64,000 nucleotides of DNA from Paradesertivirga sp966210515 (GTDB taxonomy: Bacteria; Bacteroidota; Bacteroidia; Sphingobacteriales; Sphingobacteriaceae): contig CBIHLM010000007.1 of assembly GCA_966210515.1 (NCBI GenBank), positions 1-64,000 on the forward strand, written 5' to 3'. A model generated the notes under the pieces. That model worked only from the letters and a program-made list of their open reading frames with translations, ran no database searches and was not told the origin of the DNA. The position numbers were made by a program, and so were the translations under genes. Position 1 is the stretch's first letter; every line of letters starts with the position of its first letter. This document shows, piece by piece, positions 1-9,429 of the stretch.

Positions 1-4
1 AAAA

Positions 5-754
5 ATGATCCAACTCTCTAACCTGCACAAAACCTTTAATTCCGGAAAGTCCAATGAGGTAATTGCCCTGGAAGGTCTGAATCTTTCAGTTGATGCAGGC
101 GAGTTTTTGGTGATTATCGGCGCAAATGGGTCAGGGAAATCCACTTTGTTAAATTGCATTGCAGGTAGTATTCTTCCAAGCTCCGGCAATATTTTAATAG
201 ATGGAAACAGGGCAACCGGATTAGCAGAACACCGGCGTAGCAAGTGGATAGCACGTGTATTCCAAAACCCTTTAAGCGGCACCGCGCCAGATTTAAGTAT
301 TTTAGAGAACTTCAGACTGGCAAGTATACGAACCCGTGGAAAGAGCTTAAAAATCGGGATTAACGATGCTTTTAAGAATACAGTCAGGTCTCAAACCTCT
401 TTGCTTGGAATGGGTTTGGAGGATAAGATTTCGCAACCTATGGGTGCTTTATCAGGAGGACAACGTCAGGCTTTAACCTTGTTAATGGCCGTTATGGATG
501 ATGTGAAGATTTTATTATTAGACGAGCCTACCGCAGCTCTTGATCCGCGTTCAGCGGAAATTGTGATGAGAACAGCAGATAAACTTATAGCAGATTACAA
601 ATTGACCGCAATTTTAATTACCCATAATATGAAGGAAGCTTTTAACTATGGAACCCGGATTATTCAAATGGCTGAAGGTAGAATAGTACGGGACTTAGAT
701 GGGGATGAAAAAAGTAGATTAACCCATACAGACCTGTATGAATGGTTCATGTAG
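5..754 (+). CDS. ABC transporter ATP-binding protein
   Basis: This is the nucleotide-binding subunit of an ABC importer-like system; it would hydrolyse ATP at the inner face of the cytoplasmic membrane. Visible motifs are Walker A GANGSGKST (residues 39-47), Q-loop VFQN (85-88), signature LSGGQ (149-153), Walker B ILLLDEP (169-175) and the switch His207. The 249-residue length is normal for a stand-alone subunit. The start ATG lies four bases from the window edge, so the partner permease and binding protein are presumably upstream and unseen. The sequence resembles ATPases paired with TrpX/TrpY-type amino-acid importers, but the substrate cannot be assigned from this subunit alone. Confidence 0.9.
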   Translation: MIQLSNLHKTFNSGKSNEVIALEGLNLSVDAGEFLVIIGANGSGKSTLLNCIAGSILPSSGNILIDGNRATGLAEHRRSKWIARVFQNPLSGTAPDLSILENFRLASIRTRGKSLKIGINDAFKNTVRSQTSLLGMGLEDKISQPMGALSGGQRQALTLLMAVMDDVKILLLDEPTAALDPRSAEIVMRTADKLIADYKLTAILITHNMKEAFNYGTRIIQMAEGRIVRDLDGDEKSRLTHTDLYEWFM

Positions 755-763
755 CCAATTAAG

Positions 764-805
764 TGCATAAACTTAATGCTACTATTTGTGCATTAAGTTT
801 ATACA
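764..805. terminator. Inverted repeat between convergent genes, probable bidirectional terminator
   Basis: Two 16-base arms (764-779 and 790-805) are complementary with one mismatch around a 10-base loop. The repeat lies between the stop codons of two convergent genes. There is no long T-run on either side, so termination efficiency is uncertain. Confidence 0.6.
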
Positions 806-837
806 CCATCGTATGTTTTCTAAAGCCGGAAATCGCT

Positions 838-1497
838 TTACCTTCTACCCATCATTCCTTGTAAGTCTGAATACGAAATCTCTTCATACTCTTTACCTGC
901 CGAAAATGATCCGGCCGGCACTTTCTCTTCTTTGATGGCCTTAACCGCAGCTTTAATTGTCATTCCTTGTTGATATGTAGTAAACTCTAATGGAAATCCA
1001 TAACTTCTATCAAAGTACTGAGTAAACGAATTGGCAGGTATTTCTATGTCTTTAGTAAAATACGCTTCGTTGATTTTACCATTTTTTTCGGTAACTGTAT
1101 ATTTCTTAGCTGTGTAATTTGCCACGGTTTTTGTTTCGGCTGCTTCCTTAAACGTTAATTCAGGAAAGCCTTCTTTCATAGTTTCCATGTCATCCGGTGT
1201 AAACCGAACAGAATATTTTTTCCCCATCATAGGGATGTCGAGAAGTAAACGCTGAAACTCTGTTTTAGGATTCATGATGAAATTTGTTACAGCCATCGGT
1301 GTTTTATTCTGCGCCGAGGTTGAGTCTCCCTTGAAATAAACGGTTATCTCTTCTGGAAACATCGCTTTCAGTTGCTGCATATTAGGTGGCAAATCATATT
1401 GTACCTTATAAGTAATGCTTCCTTCGTTAATTTTCTTTTGTGCGAAACCAAGTGTCGCGATAAGCGCAAAAGATGCGCTTAATAATATTCTTCTCAT
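838..1497 (-). CDS. Exported protein of unknown function, GLPGLI/DUF4412-like
   Basis: The protein is 219 residues long and starts with a signal peptide (hydrophobic residues 4-18, cleavage likely after FAQ). The mature part is rich in beta-strand patterns and in lysine-threonine motifs such as YTAKKYTV, as in the GLPGLI and DUF4412 families of Bacteroidota envelope proteins. No catalytic motif is visible. The C-terminus is methionine/glycine rich (GMMGRR). It is transcribed alone, convergent with the upstream ABC ATPase and divergent from the barrel gene at 1594. It most likely acts in the periplasm or on the outer membrane; family placement is by overall look only and the function is unknown. 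Confidence 0.6.
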   Translation of the reverse strand: MRRILLSASFALIATLGFAQKKINEGSITYKVQYDLPPNMQQLKAMFPEEITVYFKGDSTSAQNKTPMAVTNFIMNPKTEFQRLLLDIPMMGKKYSVRFTPDDMETMKEGFPELTFKEAAETKTVANYTAKKYTVTEKNGKINEAYFTKDIEIPANSFTQYFDRSYGFPLEFTTYQQGMTIKAAVKAIKEEKVPAGSFSAGKEYEEISYSDLQGMMGRR

Positions 1498-1593
1498 GTT
1501 TTGTATTTAATGTGTTAGACGCTTTTATTCCTAAATGTAACGCTCAAAATGCAAAATATTTCATTTTAATTTAAAAATTTATACTTTCATGGA

Positions 1594-2403
1594 ATGAAGC
1601 GTTTCTACCTAAGTGCTTTGTACTTGCTTTTTAGCTTTGCAAAACCATTGTATTCCCAGGAAATTAATTTAGGCCCCCGACTTACCGCTCTCGGAAATAT
1701 AGGTGTGGCCATAGTCGACGTTTGGAGTCTCCAATCCAACCAGGCGGGAATTACGGGTTTGGAAAACCCTGTCGCCTCGGCTTCTTATCGAAATACTTTT
1801 TTAAACAAGGATTTGAGTACTCAATCTGCAGTAATGGCTTATCCTATAGGGCGTAGTGTCGTTGGACTCAGTTTTCAAAACTATGGTTTCCAGGCATATA
1901 ACGAACAAAAGGTTGGGTTTAGTTATGCAAAACGATTTGGGAAGTCTGTGTCTGCATCACTTAACTTTAATGTGCACCAGGTAAAAATCGCGCAATATGG
2001 AAGCGCCGGGGCAGTTTCAGTTGAAGCCGGATTGCTATACAAATTAGGCGAAAAATTAATTATCGGCACACACGTGTCTAACCCAGGTAGAAATGGTTTT
2101 GATGCCGATGTTGATGCTTTTATACCGGTAAGTTTAGAATTTGGTGCATCCTATAAGCTTTCTGATAAGGTTTTATTTAACAGCGGGTTTGTAAATACAC
2201 TTGATTCGGATGCCGATTTCAGATGTGGTCTGGAGTATTCGGTTGTAAGCTGGCTCGCTTTTCGCGGAGGAGTAGCGGCAGACCCTTTTCGGCAGTTCGC
2301 CGGATTTGGGTATACATTACAGGATATAAAAATTGATGCCGCAGCGGCTTCGCACCCTAACCTTGGGTTTTCGCCTCAAATAGCGCTTAGCTATGAGTTT
2401 TAA
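1594..2403 (+). CDS. PorV/PorQ-like outer-membrane beta-barrel protein
   Basis: The 269-residue protein has a signal peptide (residues 1-21, cleavage near YSQ) and then alternating amphipathic strands typical of a small FadL/PorV-type barrel. The early motif LTALGNIGVAIVDVWSLQSNQAG resembles the plug-proximal region of PorV/PorQ-like proteins, in which an asparagine precedes AG, and the chain ends in an aromatic (YEF), as barrel proteins usually do. It overlaps the start of the next gene by 11 bases, so the two are translationally coupled. The neighbouring genes encode a HhH/barrel protein and ComEC, which suggests an envelope role possibly connected with DNA uptake or type IX-related traffic; that link is inference. 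Confidence 0.65.
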   Translation: MKRFYLSALYLLFSFAKPLYSQEINLGPRLTALGNIGVAIVDVWSLQSNQAGITGLENPVASASYRNTFLNKDLSTQSAVMAYPIGRSVVGLSFQNYGFQAYNEQKVGFSYAKRFGKSVSASLNFNVHQVKIAQYGSAGAVSVEAGLLYKLGEKLIIGTHVSNPGRNGFDADVDAFIPVSLEFGASYKLSDKVLFNSGFVNTLDSDADFRCGLEYSVVSWLAFRGGVAADPFRQFAGFGYTLQDIKIDAAAASHPNLGFSPQIALSYEF

Positions 2404-4438
2404 GCTCGGTATATCAATCGGCGTCTTACTGTTCTTCACTTTAACTGTACGAAGTCAAACGCCAGTCGATCTGATGGTCGAGCAGATCATAGAATCTGTC
2501 ACAGAAAATGCGGAGGAGGATTTCGATTACTCAGAGCTGGTAGAGCGGCTGAATTATTATTCCAGAAACCCGTTAAATATTAATAAAGTTACTTCTGAAC
2601 AACTGCAGGAATTAGTTTTTCTATCGCCGCTGCAAATCAATGCATTTTTAAACCACCGAATAACAAACGGCAATTTCATTGAGCTTTTTGAATTGCAAAC
2701 TATAGATGGATTTGATGCCGAAACGCTGAAAATGCTCCTGCCTTTTTGTTGCTTAAGCGATGTTAATCCCTTGCAGAATCTCGGATTTAAAAATTTTTTG
2801 ACTGAAGGCGTCAATGAGGTGATGCTTACTTATGGGCAAGTTCTTCAAAAGAAAAAAGGTTTTTTGCCACCTGAAAATTCTGATAATTCGCATTACCAGG
2901 GGACTTCTGAAAGATTCCTGAGCAGATATCGCTATCATTTAGGGCAGTCACTTTCTGTATCCTTAACGATGGAGAAAGATGCGGGTGAATCATTTTTTTC
3001 AAAGGATCAGCGTCGTGGTTTCGATTTTTATTCGGGCAATATCAGTTATAAAAGTTCAACCCGATTAAAGAAACTTGTTTTAGGTGATTATTCCCTGCAG
3101 TTTGGTCAGGGCTTAACCATGTGGTCGGGTTTAAGCTTCGGAAAAGGTGCGGCAATAGCAACAATCACAAAAAATAATATTGGTTTAAAGCCTTATACGT
3201 CAACAAACGAATTGCTGTTTTTAAGAGGAGTGGCAGGTGCAATAAGCGCCGGAAAGGTAGACATCACCCCGTTTGTATCGTATCGTCTTGTCGATGGAGG
3301 ACTGGAAGCCGGGGATACTGCTGAAGAAATAAAATCGATAAACACAACAGGCTTCCATCGAACTCAAAGTGAGATAAATAATAGAAATACCATTAAACAA
3401 CTGGTTTATGGTACGAATGTTCAATACTCAAATCAAGGCTTGCGACTGGGAGCTACAGCTTACCAAACTAATTTCAATAAGGCATTTGGAGAGGGAAAGC
3501 TGCCATATAATGCACAGCGGTTTTCTGGCGACAAGCTGAATAACTTCGGCGCATATTATAATTACAACCTTCGCAATCTATACTTTTTCGGCGAAGTTGC
3601 TCACAGTTTGAATAGCGGATCCGCTTTCTTAAATGGAGTTATAACTTCTCTGAGTCCTAAAGTTTCCTTGATTCTCTTTCAAAGGGATTATAAAAAGAAC
3701 TATCATTCCTTTTTTAATCAAGCTGTTTCTGAGGGAACTAATGCTGTAAACGAAAAAGGGTTTTATTCTGGATTAGTAGTAAGCCCCAGCCGGAAAGCAG
3801 AATTCAATATCTATGCTGACTTTTTCAAATTCCCCTGGTTAAGATTTAGGGTCGATGCGCCATCATCTGGCTACGAGATTCTTTCTCAATTCTCTTATTC
3901 TCCGTCAAAAAAACTGAAAACAGTTTTACGTTATAAATTCGAGAACAAGGAAGAAAATGATTCTCAGGATAATTCGATGAATTATCTTACTGAAGTGCTC
4001 AAGCAAAATTATCGTTTCGAGATCAATTACAAAATATCTGATGATTTTCAATTGCGAAACCGAATCGAAACAGTTCTCTATAAAAAAGAGGATGTGCAGG
4101 AGCAAGGCGTTTTGATGTATCAGGATGTGATTTATAATCCTATGTCTTCCAGGTTCTCCGGCAACTGCCGGTTTGCAATTTTTAACACTCCGGGTTTTAA
4201 TTCTCGTCTTTATGCCTTCGAAAACGATGTTTTGTATAGTTATTCTGTACCGGCCTATCAAAATAAGGGCCTGCGCTTCTATCTTAATACCAGATTGAAA
4301 ATTAACCGGGCTGCCGATGTGTGGCTTAAATACGCAATGAGTTATTATTCCGATCTGAAAACGATAGGCTCAGGACTGGAGGAAATTGATGGCGATAAAA
4401 AGTCTGAGGTGAAACTTCAACTAAGATTTCAATTTTAA
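2393..4438 (+). CDS. Helix-hairpin-helix (ComEA-type) domain protein with large outer-membrane barrel-like region
   Basis: This 681-residue protein carries a signal peptide (1-21) and then ComEA-like helix-hairpin-helix repeats at about residues 58-118 (PLNINKVTSEQLQEL and a second hairpin around FDAETLKMLLPF). The remaining 550 residues are rich in aromatic amphipathic strands and end in RFQF, as expected for an outer-membrane beta-barrel. ComEA HhH domains bind DNA during competence in other bacteria. Here the domain is joined to a barrel, and the stop codon overlaps the comEC start by one base (TAATG). The gene pair suggests an outer-membrane step of DNA uptake, but DNA transport by this family is inferred from context, not seen. 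Confidence 0.75.
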   Translation: MSFKLGISIGVLLFFTLTVRSQTPVDLMVEQIIESVTENAEEDFDYSELVERLNYYSRNPLNINKVTSEQLQELVFLSPLQINAFLNHRITNGNFIELFELQTIDGFDAETLKMLLPFCCLSDVNPLQNLGFKNFLTEGVNEVMLTYGQVLQKKKGFLPPENSDNSHYQGTSERFLSRYRYHLGQSLSVSLTMEKDAGESFFSKDQRRGFDFYSGNISYKSSTRLKKLVLGDYSLQFGQGLTMWSGLSFGKGAAIATITKNNIGLKPYTSTNELLFLRGVAGAISAGKVDITPFVSYRLVDGGLEAGDTAEEIKSINTTGFHRTQSEINNRNTIKQLVYGTNVQYSNQGLRLGATAYQTNFNKAFGEGKLPYNAQRFSGDKLNNFGAYYNYNLRNLYFFGEVAHSLNSGSAFLNGVITSLSPKVSLILFQRDYKKNYHSFFNQAVSEGTNAVNEKGFYSGLVVSPSRKAEFNIYADFFKFPWLRFRVDAPSSGYEILSQFSYSPSKKLKTVLRYKFENKEENDSQDNSMNYLTEVLKQNYRFEINYKISDDFQLRNRIETVLYKKEDVQEQGVLMYQDVIYNPMSSRFSGNCRFAIFNTPGFNSRLYAFENDVLYSYSVPAYQNKGLRFYLNTRLKINRAADVWLKYAMSYYSDLKTIGSGLEEIDGDKKSEVKLQLRFQF

Positions 4439-6540
4439 TGGATGTAGTTCAAAAAGGTGAATTAGTTTTTGTGCGCTTATTGCTGCCACTTATATTGGGG
4501 ATTGCAATGGGGTTCTTTTTGCCGCCTTCCGATCTGTTATATCAGTTTGTTTTAGGTCTTTCAATTGCTCTCTTCTTCTATTTATGGACTTCAGTAGCAT
4601 TCTATAGTAATTTCAAATTGTATTTAAGCCGCTGGAGGCCGGGGCTCACAGTGCAGTTGTTTGTGGTGGCATTGGGAATTGCATTGACAATTTGTAAAAA
4701 TGAAAAGTTCAACGAAACCCACTTTTCGAGATATAAAGATGAGGGTTTGGTGGTTACCATTAATTCCGAACCTAAACTTGCTGCCGGTATCTTAAGATTT
4801 ACTGCCAGGGTTGAACAGGGTTTAAACGCTGATAAATTTCGTCCACGAAGCGGTTCATTATCAATGGCTTTAAAGTTGAAAAATGAGAAGCATGGTTTTG
4901 AATATGGAGATGAATTGCTAATTAGTCAGTTCTTTACAGAGGTCGATCCGCCGTTTAACCCTTTTGAATTTGATTATAAACGATTCCTGGAATATCACGG
5001 AATATATCATCAGGCTTTCATTAATGAAGCGCAAATTCGTGTTTTAGCAAAAGGTAAAGGAAATCCTGTTATTGATTATGCTTTGAATTTGCGCAGGTCA
5101 CTGGTCCGGAAATTTGATCATTATATAAAAGATAAAGAAGCTGCATCGGTCGCCTCTACGCTGATTTTAGGCTACAAAGCAGATTTGAGTCGCGAAGTTT
5201 TGAGCGCATATTCAAAAACCGGAACAATGCATGTCCTTTCCGTATCGGGCATGCATGTCGGTATTGTGTTTTATATACTTAGCAAAATGCTTTGGTTTAT
5301 GAGCCGAACAAAAAAGCTAAGAATTTTAAGGGCGGTAATCATAATCAGCCTGATCTGGTTCTATGCACTGATTACAGGTTTTTCACCATCCGTTTGCCGG
5401 GCAGCATTGATGTTGAGTTTTTATGTGCTCGGAAAAGCAGTGAGCAGAAGCAGTAATTCCTATAACCTGGTTGCTATTTCGGCTGTCTTCCTGCTTTTGT
5501 ATAATCCGTATTTTTTGTTTGACGTAGGATTTCAATTGTCTTATCTGGCAGTATTGGGTTTAATCTATTTCTATCCCAAAATCTATAATATACTCTATGT
5601 GAAGAATTGGTTTCTTGATAAGCTATGGGGATATCTGGCATTGTCTTTTGCAGCCCAATTGGCAACATTTCCTCTGGGGATGTATTACTTTCATCAGTTT
5701 CCGGTTTACTTCCTCATAAGTAATTTATTTATAGTCATTCCTGTAATTGTTATAATGTACCTGGGGATATTATTTCTCTTCATTCCCTGGGATTCCATTT
5801 TAAGACCCGCAGGTTTACTACTAAAACAGGGCATAACGGGAATGAACAAAGGCTTATTTTATATAGAGGATCTGCCTCTGGCAACTTACTCAAGCTATTT
5901 TGGGTTTGGATATTATCTGTTGATTTATTTGTTTATAGCGGGCTTAATACTTTCTGTCCAGCATAAAAATAAACGATTGCTTTATAGCACCATGGCGCTT
6001 GTATGTGTTTTACTGGGCTATCAATCTGCGCATGCTATAGCATTGTCTAAACAGAATAGCATTACGTTTTACAGCTTAAGAAAAAATGTAGCTTTTAGCT
6101 TTTTTGACGGAGATAAAGCTTTCGTGTATTCCGATTTAGATAGCGTTGATAAAACTCTCGCCTTTTCTGTACATTCATCAGTTCAGGCCAATTCTGAGCA
6201 GGCACGATATTTTAACCTGAAACATCGCTCCGGGAATAGTGTAGTGTTTTCAGATGGAAACTTCTTTAAATTTAAAGATTGGAAGTTTTTGATTTGGGAC
6301 AAGAGGATGAATGAGAAAACATATGGCGAAAACGTGCGGGTGGATGCCTTACTTTTGTCCGGAAACCCGAAAATAAAAATAGCCGATCTTTCAAAGATCG
6401 TAAGCTTTAAGATGTTGTTGATCGATGGAACCAATCCTGATTATAAAATTAAACAGTGGGCAAATGAGAGTAACAACCTGTCGCTTAATTTCTACGTGTT
6501 GAAGAAAAATCCCGCCTATATTATATCTTTAAATCAATGA
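4438..6540 (+). CDS. comEC: ComEC/Rec2 family DNA-uptake channel protein
   Basis: ComEC forms the inner-membrane channel that takes single-stranded DNA into the cytoplasm during transformation. The 700-residue protein has N-terminal membrane segments, a soluble DUF4131-type OB region (about 95-205) and the hallmark Competence-domain motif HVLSVSGMHVGI at 265-276, followed by many membrane helices up to about residue 525. The C-terminal 160 residues hold a remnant beta-lactamase-like region without the HxHxDH metal motif (VDALLLSGNP is the nearest trace). It is coupled to the upstream HhH/barrel gene by a TAATG overlap and is followed eight bases later by an enoyl-CoA hydratase gene. Family assignment is firm; activity is not shown. 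Confidence 0.92.
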   Translation: MDVVQKGELVFVRLLLPLILGIAMGFFLPPSDLLYQFVLGLSIALFFYLWTSVAFYSNFKLYLSRWRPGLTVQLFVVALGIALTICKNEKFNETHFSRYKDEGLVVTINSEPKLAAGILRFTARVEQGLNADKFRPRSGSLSMALKLKNEKHGFEYGDELLISQFFTEVDPPFNPFEFDYKRFLEYHGIYHQAFINEAQIRVLAKGKGNPVIDYALNLRRSLVRKFDHYIKDKEAASVASTLILGYKADLSREVLSAYSKTGTMHVLSVSGMHVGIVFYILSKMLWFMSRTKKLRILRAVIIISLIWFYALITGFSPSVCRAALMLSFYVLGKAVSRSSNSYNLVAISAVFLLLYNPYFLFDVGFQLSYLAVLGLIYFYPKIYNILYVKNWFLDKLWGYLALSFAAQLATFPLGMYYFHQFPVYFLISNLFIVIPVIVIMYLGILFLFIPWDSILRPAGLLLKQGITGMNKGLFYIEDLPLATYSSYFGFGYYLLIYLFIAGLILSVQHKNKRLLYSTMALVCVLLGYQSAHAIALSKQNSITFYSLRKNVAFSFFDGDKAFVYSDLDSVDKTLAFSVHSSVQANSEQARYFNLKHRSGNSVVFSDGNFFKFKDWKFLIWDKRMNEKTYGENVRVDALLLSGNPKIKIADLSKIVSFKMLLIDGTNPDYKIKQWANESNNLSLNFYVLKKNPAYIISLNQ

Positions 6541-6547
6541 TTCTATT

Positions 6548-7324
6548 ATGGCACAATTTATCTTAGTCGAAATTTTAAACAGAGTTGCCAGCATAAGTCT
6601 TAACCGACCCGAAAAGCATAATGCGCTTAACCCTCAACTTATAGCCGAATTAAGTTCTGCGATAAAAATGGCTGATTCGAATCCCGATGTTAAGGTTATA
6701 ATTTTGAAAAGTTCGTCCGCAACTTTTTGTGCCGGGGCAGATATTTCCTACCTGAAGGAGCTGCAGGGTAATACGTATCAGCAAAACCTGGAGGACTCTC
6801 AATCTCTACAACTGTTATTTTCTACCATCTACAATGTTGAGAAGCTGCTTATTGCACAAGTTGAAGGAAATGCCATTGCAGGCGGTTGTGGTTTGGTTTC
6901 TGTTTGCGATATAGTATTTGCCGTTCCGGAGGCATTATTCGGTTATACAGAGGTTAAAATCGGATTTGTGCCTGCAATAGTAGCCACCTTCCTGCTCAGG
7001 AAGATAGGAGAGGGGCGCAGTCGCGAAATGCTTTTAAGCGGAGAACTGATCGCAGCTTCTACTGCACAGCACTATGGCTTGGTGAATTTTGTGGAAGGGG
7101 AAGAAAATATCGCGGAAGCTGTACAGAATTATGCCAGAAAAATGGTTCAAAATACCTCGCCTCAGTCGGTTAAAGCAACGAAAGCCTTATTATCGAAAAT
7201 TCAGTCTATGGAAATTAGTGAAGCCTTAAATAATGCTTCCATGGTTAATGCTCAAGCCCGGCTAACAGAAGATTTTAGAAAGGGAATAGACGCGTTTTTA
7301 AATAAAAAGCATCCGCAATGGTAA
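6548..7324 (+). CDS. Enoyl-CoA hydratase/isomerase family protein
   Basis: This is a 258-residue crotonase-fold enzyme of acyl-CoA metabolism, acting in the cytoplasm. The oxyanion-hole segments FCAGADISYLKEL (about 60-72) and GNAIAGGCGL (107-116) are intact, and a glutamate in FGYTEVKIGF (E135) sits where a catalytic acid is expected. The pattern is close to methylglutaconyl-CoA hydratases of leucine breakdown, but the exact substrate cannot be fixed from sequence reading. It starts eight bases after comEC stops, so the two are probably co-transcribed although no functional tie is known. Confidence 0.88.
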   Translation: MAQFILVEILNRVASISLNRPEKHNALNPQLIAELSSAIKMADSNPDVKVIILKSSSATFCAGADISYLKELQGNTYQQNLEDSQSLQLLFSTIYNVEKLLIAQVEGNAIAGGCGLVSVCDIVFAVPEALFGYTEVKIGFVPAIVATFLLRKIGEGRSREMLLSGELIAASTAQHYGLVNFVEGEENIAEAVQNYARKMVQNTSPQSVKATKALLSKIQSMEISEALNNASMVNAQARLTEDFRKGIDAFLNKKHPQW

Positions 7325-7363
7325 ATCACCCCAACAATCTCCATAACGTCTTGTTAGCAAAGT

Positions 7364-8425
7364 ATGACTGAAGATCAGCCTAAAAGTGCTTTTGACTTAT
7401 TTTTAATTGGTGACACAGGTGATATTTCTCTCACACGCCCAGACTTGGTGCTGCAAACTCTCACTTCTCATTTTGACCCGGATCAATCTTCGGGTGTGAT
7501 TTTTTTAGGCGATAATATCTACCCCCGTGGTATGCCGCCTATTAGTAATATTTTGCGAAAGAACGCGGAGAGCACGTTAAAGCAGCATTATGAAGCATTA
7601 AAAGGATATCACGGTAAATTAATATTTATAGCAGGCAACCATGATTGGAATAAAGGCCGGATTGACGGTTATGAATACATAATTCGCCAGGAGCAGTATT
7701 TGAAAGGACTGTTTGGCGAAAGAGAAGTTTTTCTGCCTGCTAACGGATGTCCCGGCCCCGTTGAAATGAATCTAACCGAACATCTTACGATTGTGGCCAT
7801 TGATACACAGTGGTGGATGCAAAAAGGACTTCGGCCCATCGGAAAGCAATATGGATGCGATATTTCAACCGAGGAGGAATTCTTTGAAAAACTTATTGAA
7901 ATACTTGATCGCAATCAGCATAAACACATATTGGTCGCAGGGCATCATCCTGTTTATAGTTATGCCATTCATGGCGGAAAATTTAAGTTAAAGCATCACC
8001 TTTTTCCCTTAACCCTCTATGATGAAAATGCTTGGATACCCTTACCTGGAATAGGATCTCTGCTGCCTCTTTACCGTAAGTTTTTGGGTGCCCGCGAAGA
8101 TATAGCGCATCCGCGCTACCGCCGCTTACGAAAGAAGCTCAAAGAAATTCTGGCGAAATATCCAGGCCTGATCTATGCCGCCGGGCACGAGCATAATTTG
8201 CAGTATATCTGTAAAAATCACAATCACTTCATTGTTAGCGGATCAGGATCAAAGGTGAAGTACGTTGTTCAGAACGGCAAGTATCTGCGGTATGGAATCA
8301 AAGGCAAAGGTTTTTTTAAACTTCGTTTTGAAACGGATGGTTCAGTCTATTTGTCTGCTTGGATAGCAGATACTTCTAAGCGTTTACCTCAAGGAAAGCT
8401 TGTGTATGAAGAACAGATAATTTAA
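7364..8425 (+). CDS. Calcineurin-like metallophosphoesterase
   Basis: The 353-residue protein shows the five metal-binding motifs of calcineurin-like phosphoesterases: IGDTGD (15-20), FLGDN (47-51), GNHD (91-94), AGHHP (around 187) and GHEHN (around 273). No signal peptide is visible, and an in-frame TAG lies two codons before the start ATG, so the protein is not truncated by the chosen start. Related Bacteroidota proteins are often larger and exported; this one looks cytoplasmic. It is the last gene of the plus-strand run that includes comEC. Substrate unknown. Confidence 0.88.
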   Translation: MTEDQPKSAFDLFLIGDTGDISLTRPDLVLQTLTSHFDPDQSSGVIFLGDNIYPRGMPPISNILRKNAESTLKQHYEALKGYHGKLIFIAGNHDWNKGRIDGYEYIIRQEQYLKGLFGEREVFLPANGCPGPVEMNLTEHLTIVAIDTQWWMQKGLRPIGKQYGCDISTEEEFFEKLIEILDRNQHKHILVAGHHPVYSYAIHGGKFKLKHHLFPLTLYDENAWIPLPGIGSLLPLYRKFLGAREDIAHPRYRRLRKKLKEILAKYPGLIYAAGHEHNLQYICKNHNHFIVSGSGSKVKYVVQNGKYLRYGIKGKGFFKLRFETDGSVYLSAWIADTSKRLPQGKLVYEEQII

Positions 8426-8448
8426 CTCTGTTTACACTTCCCTGCTGC

Positions 8449-9426
8449 TCAAACTCTTTCCCATACTACATCTGTAAACCAGTTTTTTGAATCGAATAGC
8501 TGGGTTATCGGTTTAAAGCCTGACTTTTCTGCCAGGGCACGAGTTTCTTCCACCGTGTACTTGTGAGATGTTTCCATAAAAATATATTCGTTTTCATCGA
8601 AATGAATCTCTACCCCCTCAATTCTGGCTGTTTGTTTTTTCAGACTGAATAGATAGCTTTTACAAGCACCTGATTCCGGATCGTAACTTTCATAATGCTC
8701 GAACTGGTCAACTTCGATATCGGCATTTAGTTCACGATTAATGCGGTGAAGAAGATTTAGATTAAACTCTCTTGTGATGCCTTCTTTATCATTATAGGCA
8801 TTAAAAATCGTCCAGGGGTTTTTCTTCAGGTCAAAGCCCATTAGTACTTTGTCACCTGTTTCTAAACGATTATGGAGTTTTTTACAAAAGCTCAGCGCTT
8901 CCTGCGGAGACATATTGCCGATGTTTCCACCTAAAAAAAGAATGAATTTTGGGTTGTTGGAATACTGTTTCGCTTCATCCAAAGCATCGAAGTAATCACC
9001 CACGATCCCTTGAATTGTCAATCCTTTAATTTTATTAGGTAGTTCTTTTTCAATTATTTGTATGATGTTACCTGAAATATCAATTGGGTAATACTTGAAA
9101 GTGATCCTTGCATTTGTCAGGCATTTCAAAAGTTCCCTTGACTTTAAAGCATCGCCGGCACCGAGTTCAACCAAATCAAATCCGCCTTTAAAGTCACTAA
9201 CAATATCCAGCATCTCTTTACATCGGGTATAAAAGATCTCCAGTTCAGCATCAGTGAGGTAGTACTGTTCGGTATCCATTATTTTCTGAAAAAGCTTGTC
9301 GCCTCGTTTATCGTAAAAGTATTTCGACTGCAAATGCTTCGGACTGGATGTAAGTCCTTCGATAACATCTTTTCTAAAAGTTTCGAGCGTCTCCGCCTGT
9401 TTCTCATTCGTTGTAGTTTGATTCAT
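8449..9426 (-). CDS. egtD: L-histidine N-alpha-methyltransferase (EgtD)
   Basis: EgtD trimethylates histidine with S-adenosylmethionine to give hercynine, the first step of ergothioneine synthesis. The 325-residue protein has the family N-terminus with KYFYDKRGDKLFQKI and a SAM-binding motif LVELGAGDALKSRELL at 85-100, followed by the D-I and GN-GN segments (FLGGNIGNM). It lies three bases downstream of egtB on the same strand, forming a two-gene operon. The glutamate-cysteine ligase and amidohydrolase genes of the actinobacterial pathway are not in the window, so the sulfur donor may be cysteine itself. Confidence 0.92.
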   Translation of the reverse strand: MNQTTTNEKQAETLETFRKDVIEGLTSSPKHLQSKYFYDKRGDKLFQKIMDTEQYYLTDAELEIFYTRCKEMLDIVSDFKGGFDLVELGAGDALKSRELLKCLTNARITFKYYPIDISGNIIQIIEKELPNKIKGLTIQGIVGDYFDALDEAKQYSNNPKFILFLGGNIGNMSPQEALSFCKKLHNRLETGDKVLMGFDLKKNPWTIFNAYNDKEGITREFNLNLLHRINRELNADIEVDQFEHYESYDPESGACKSYLFSLKKQTARIEGVEIHFDENEYIFMETSHKYTVEETRALAEKSGFKPITQLFDSKNWFTDVVWERV

Positions 9427-9429
9427 GTT

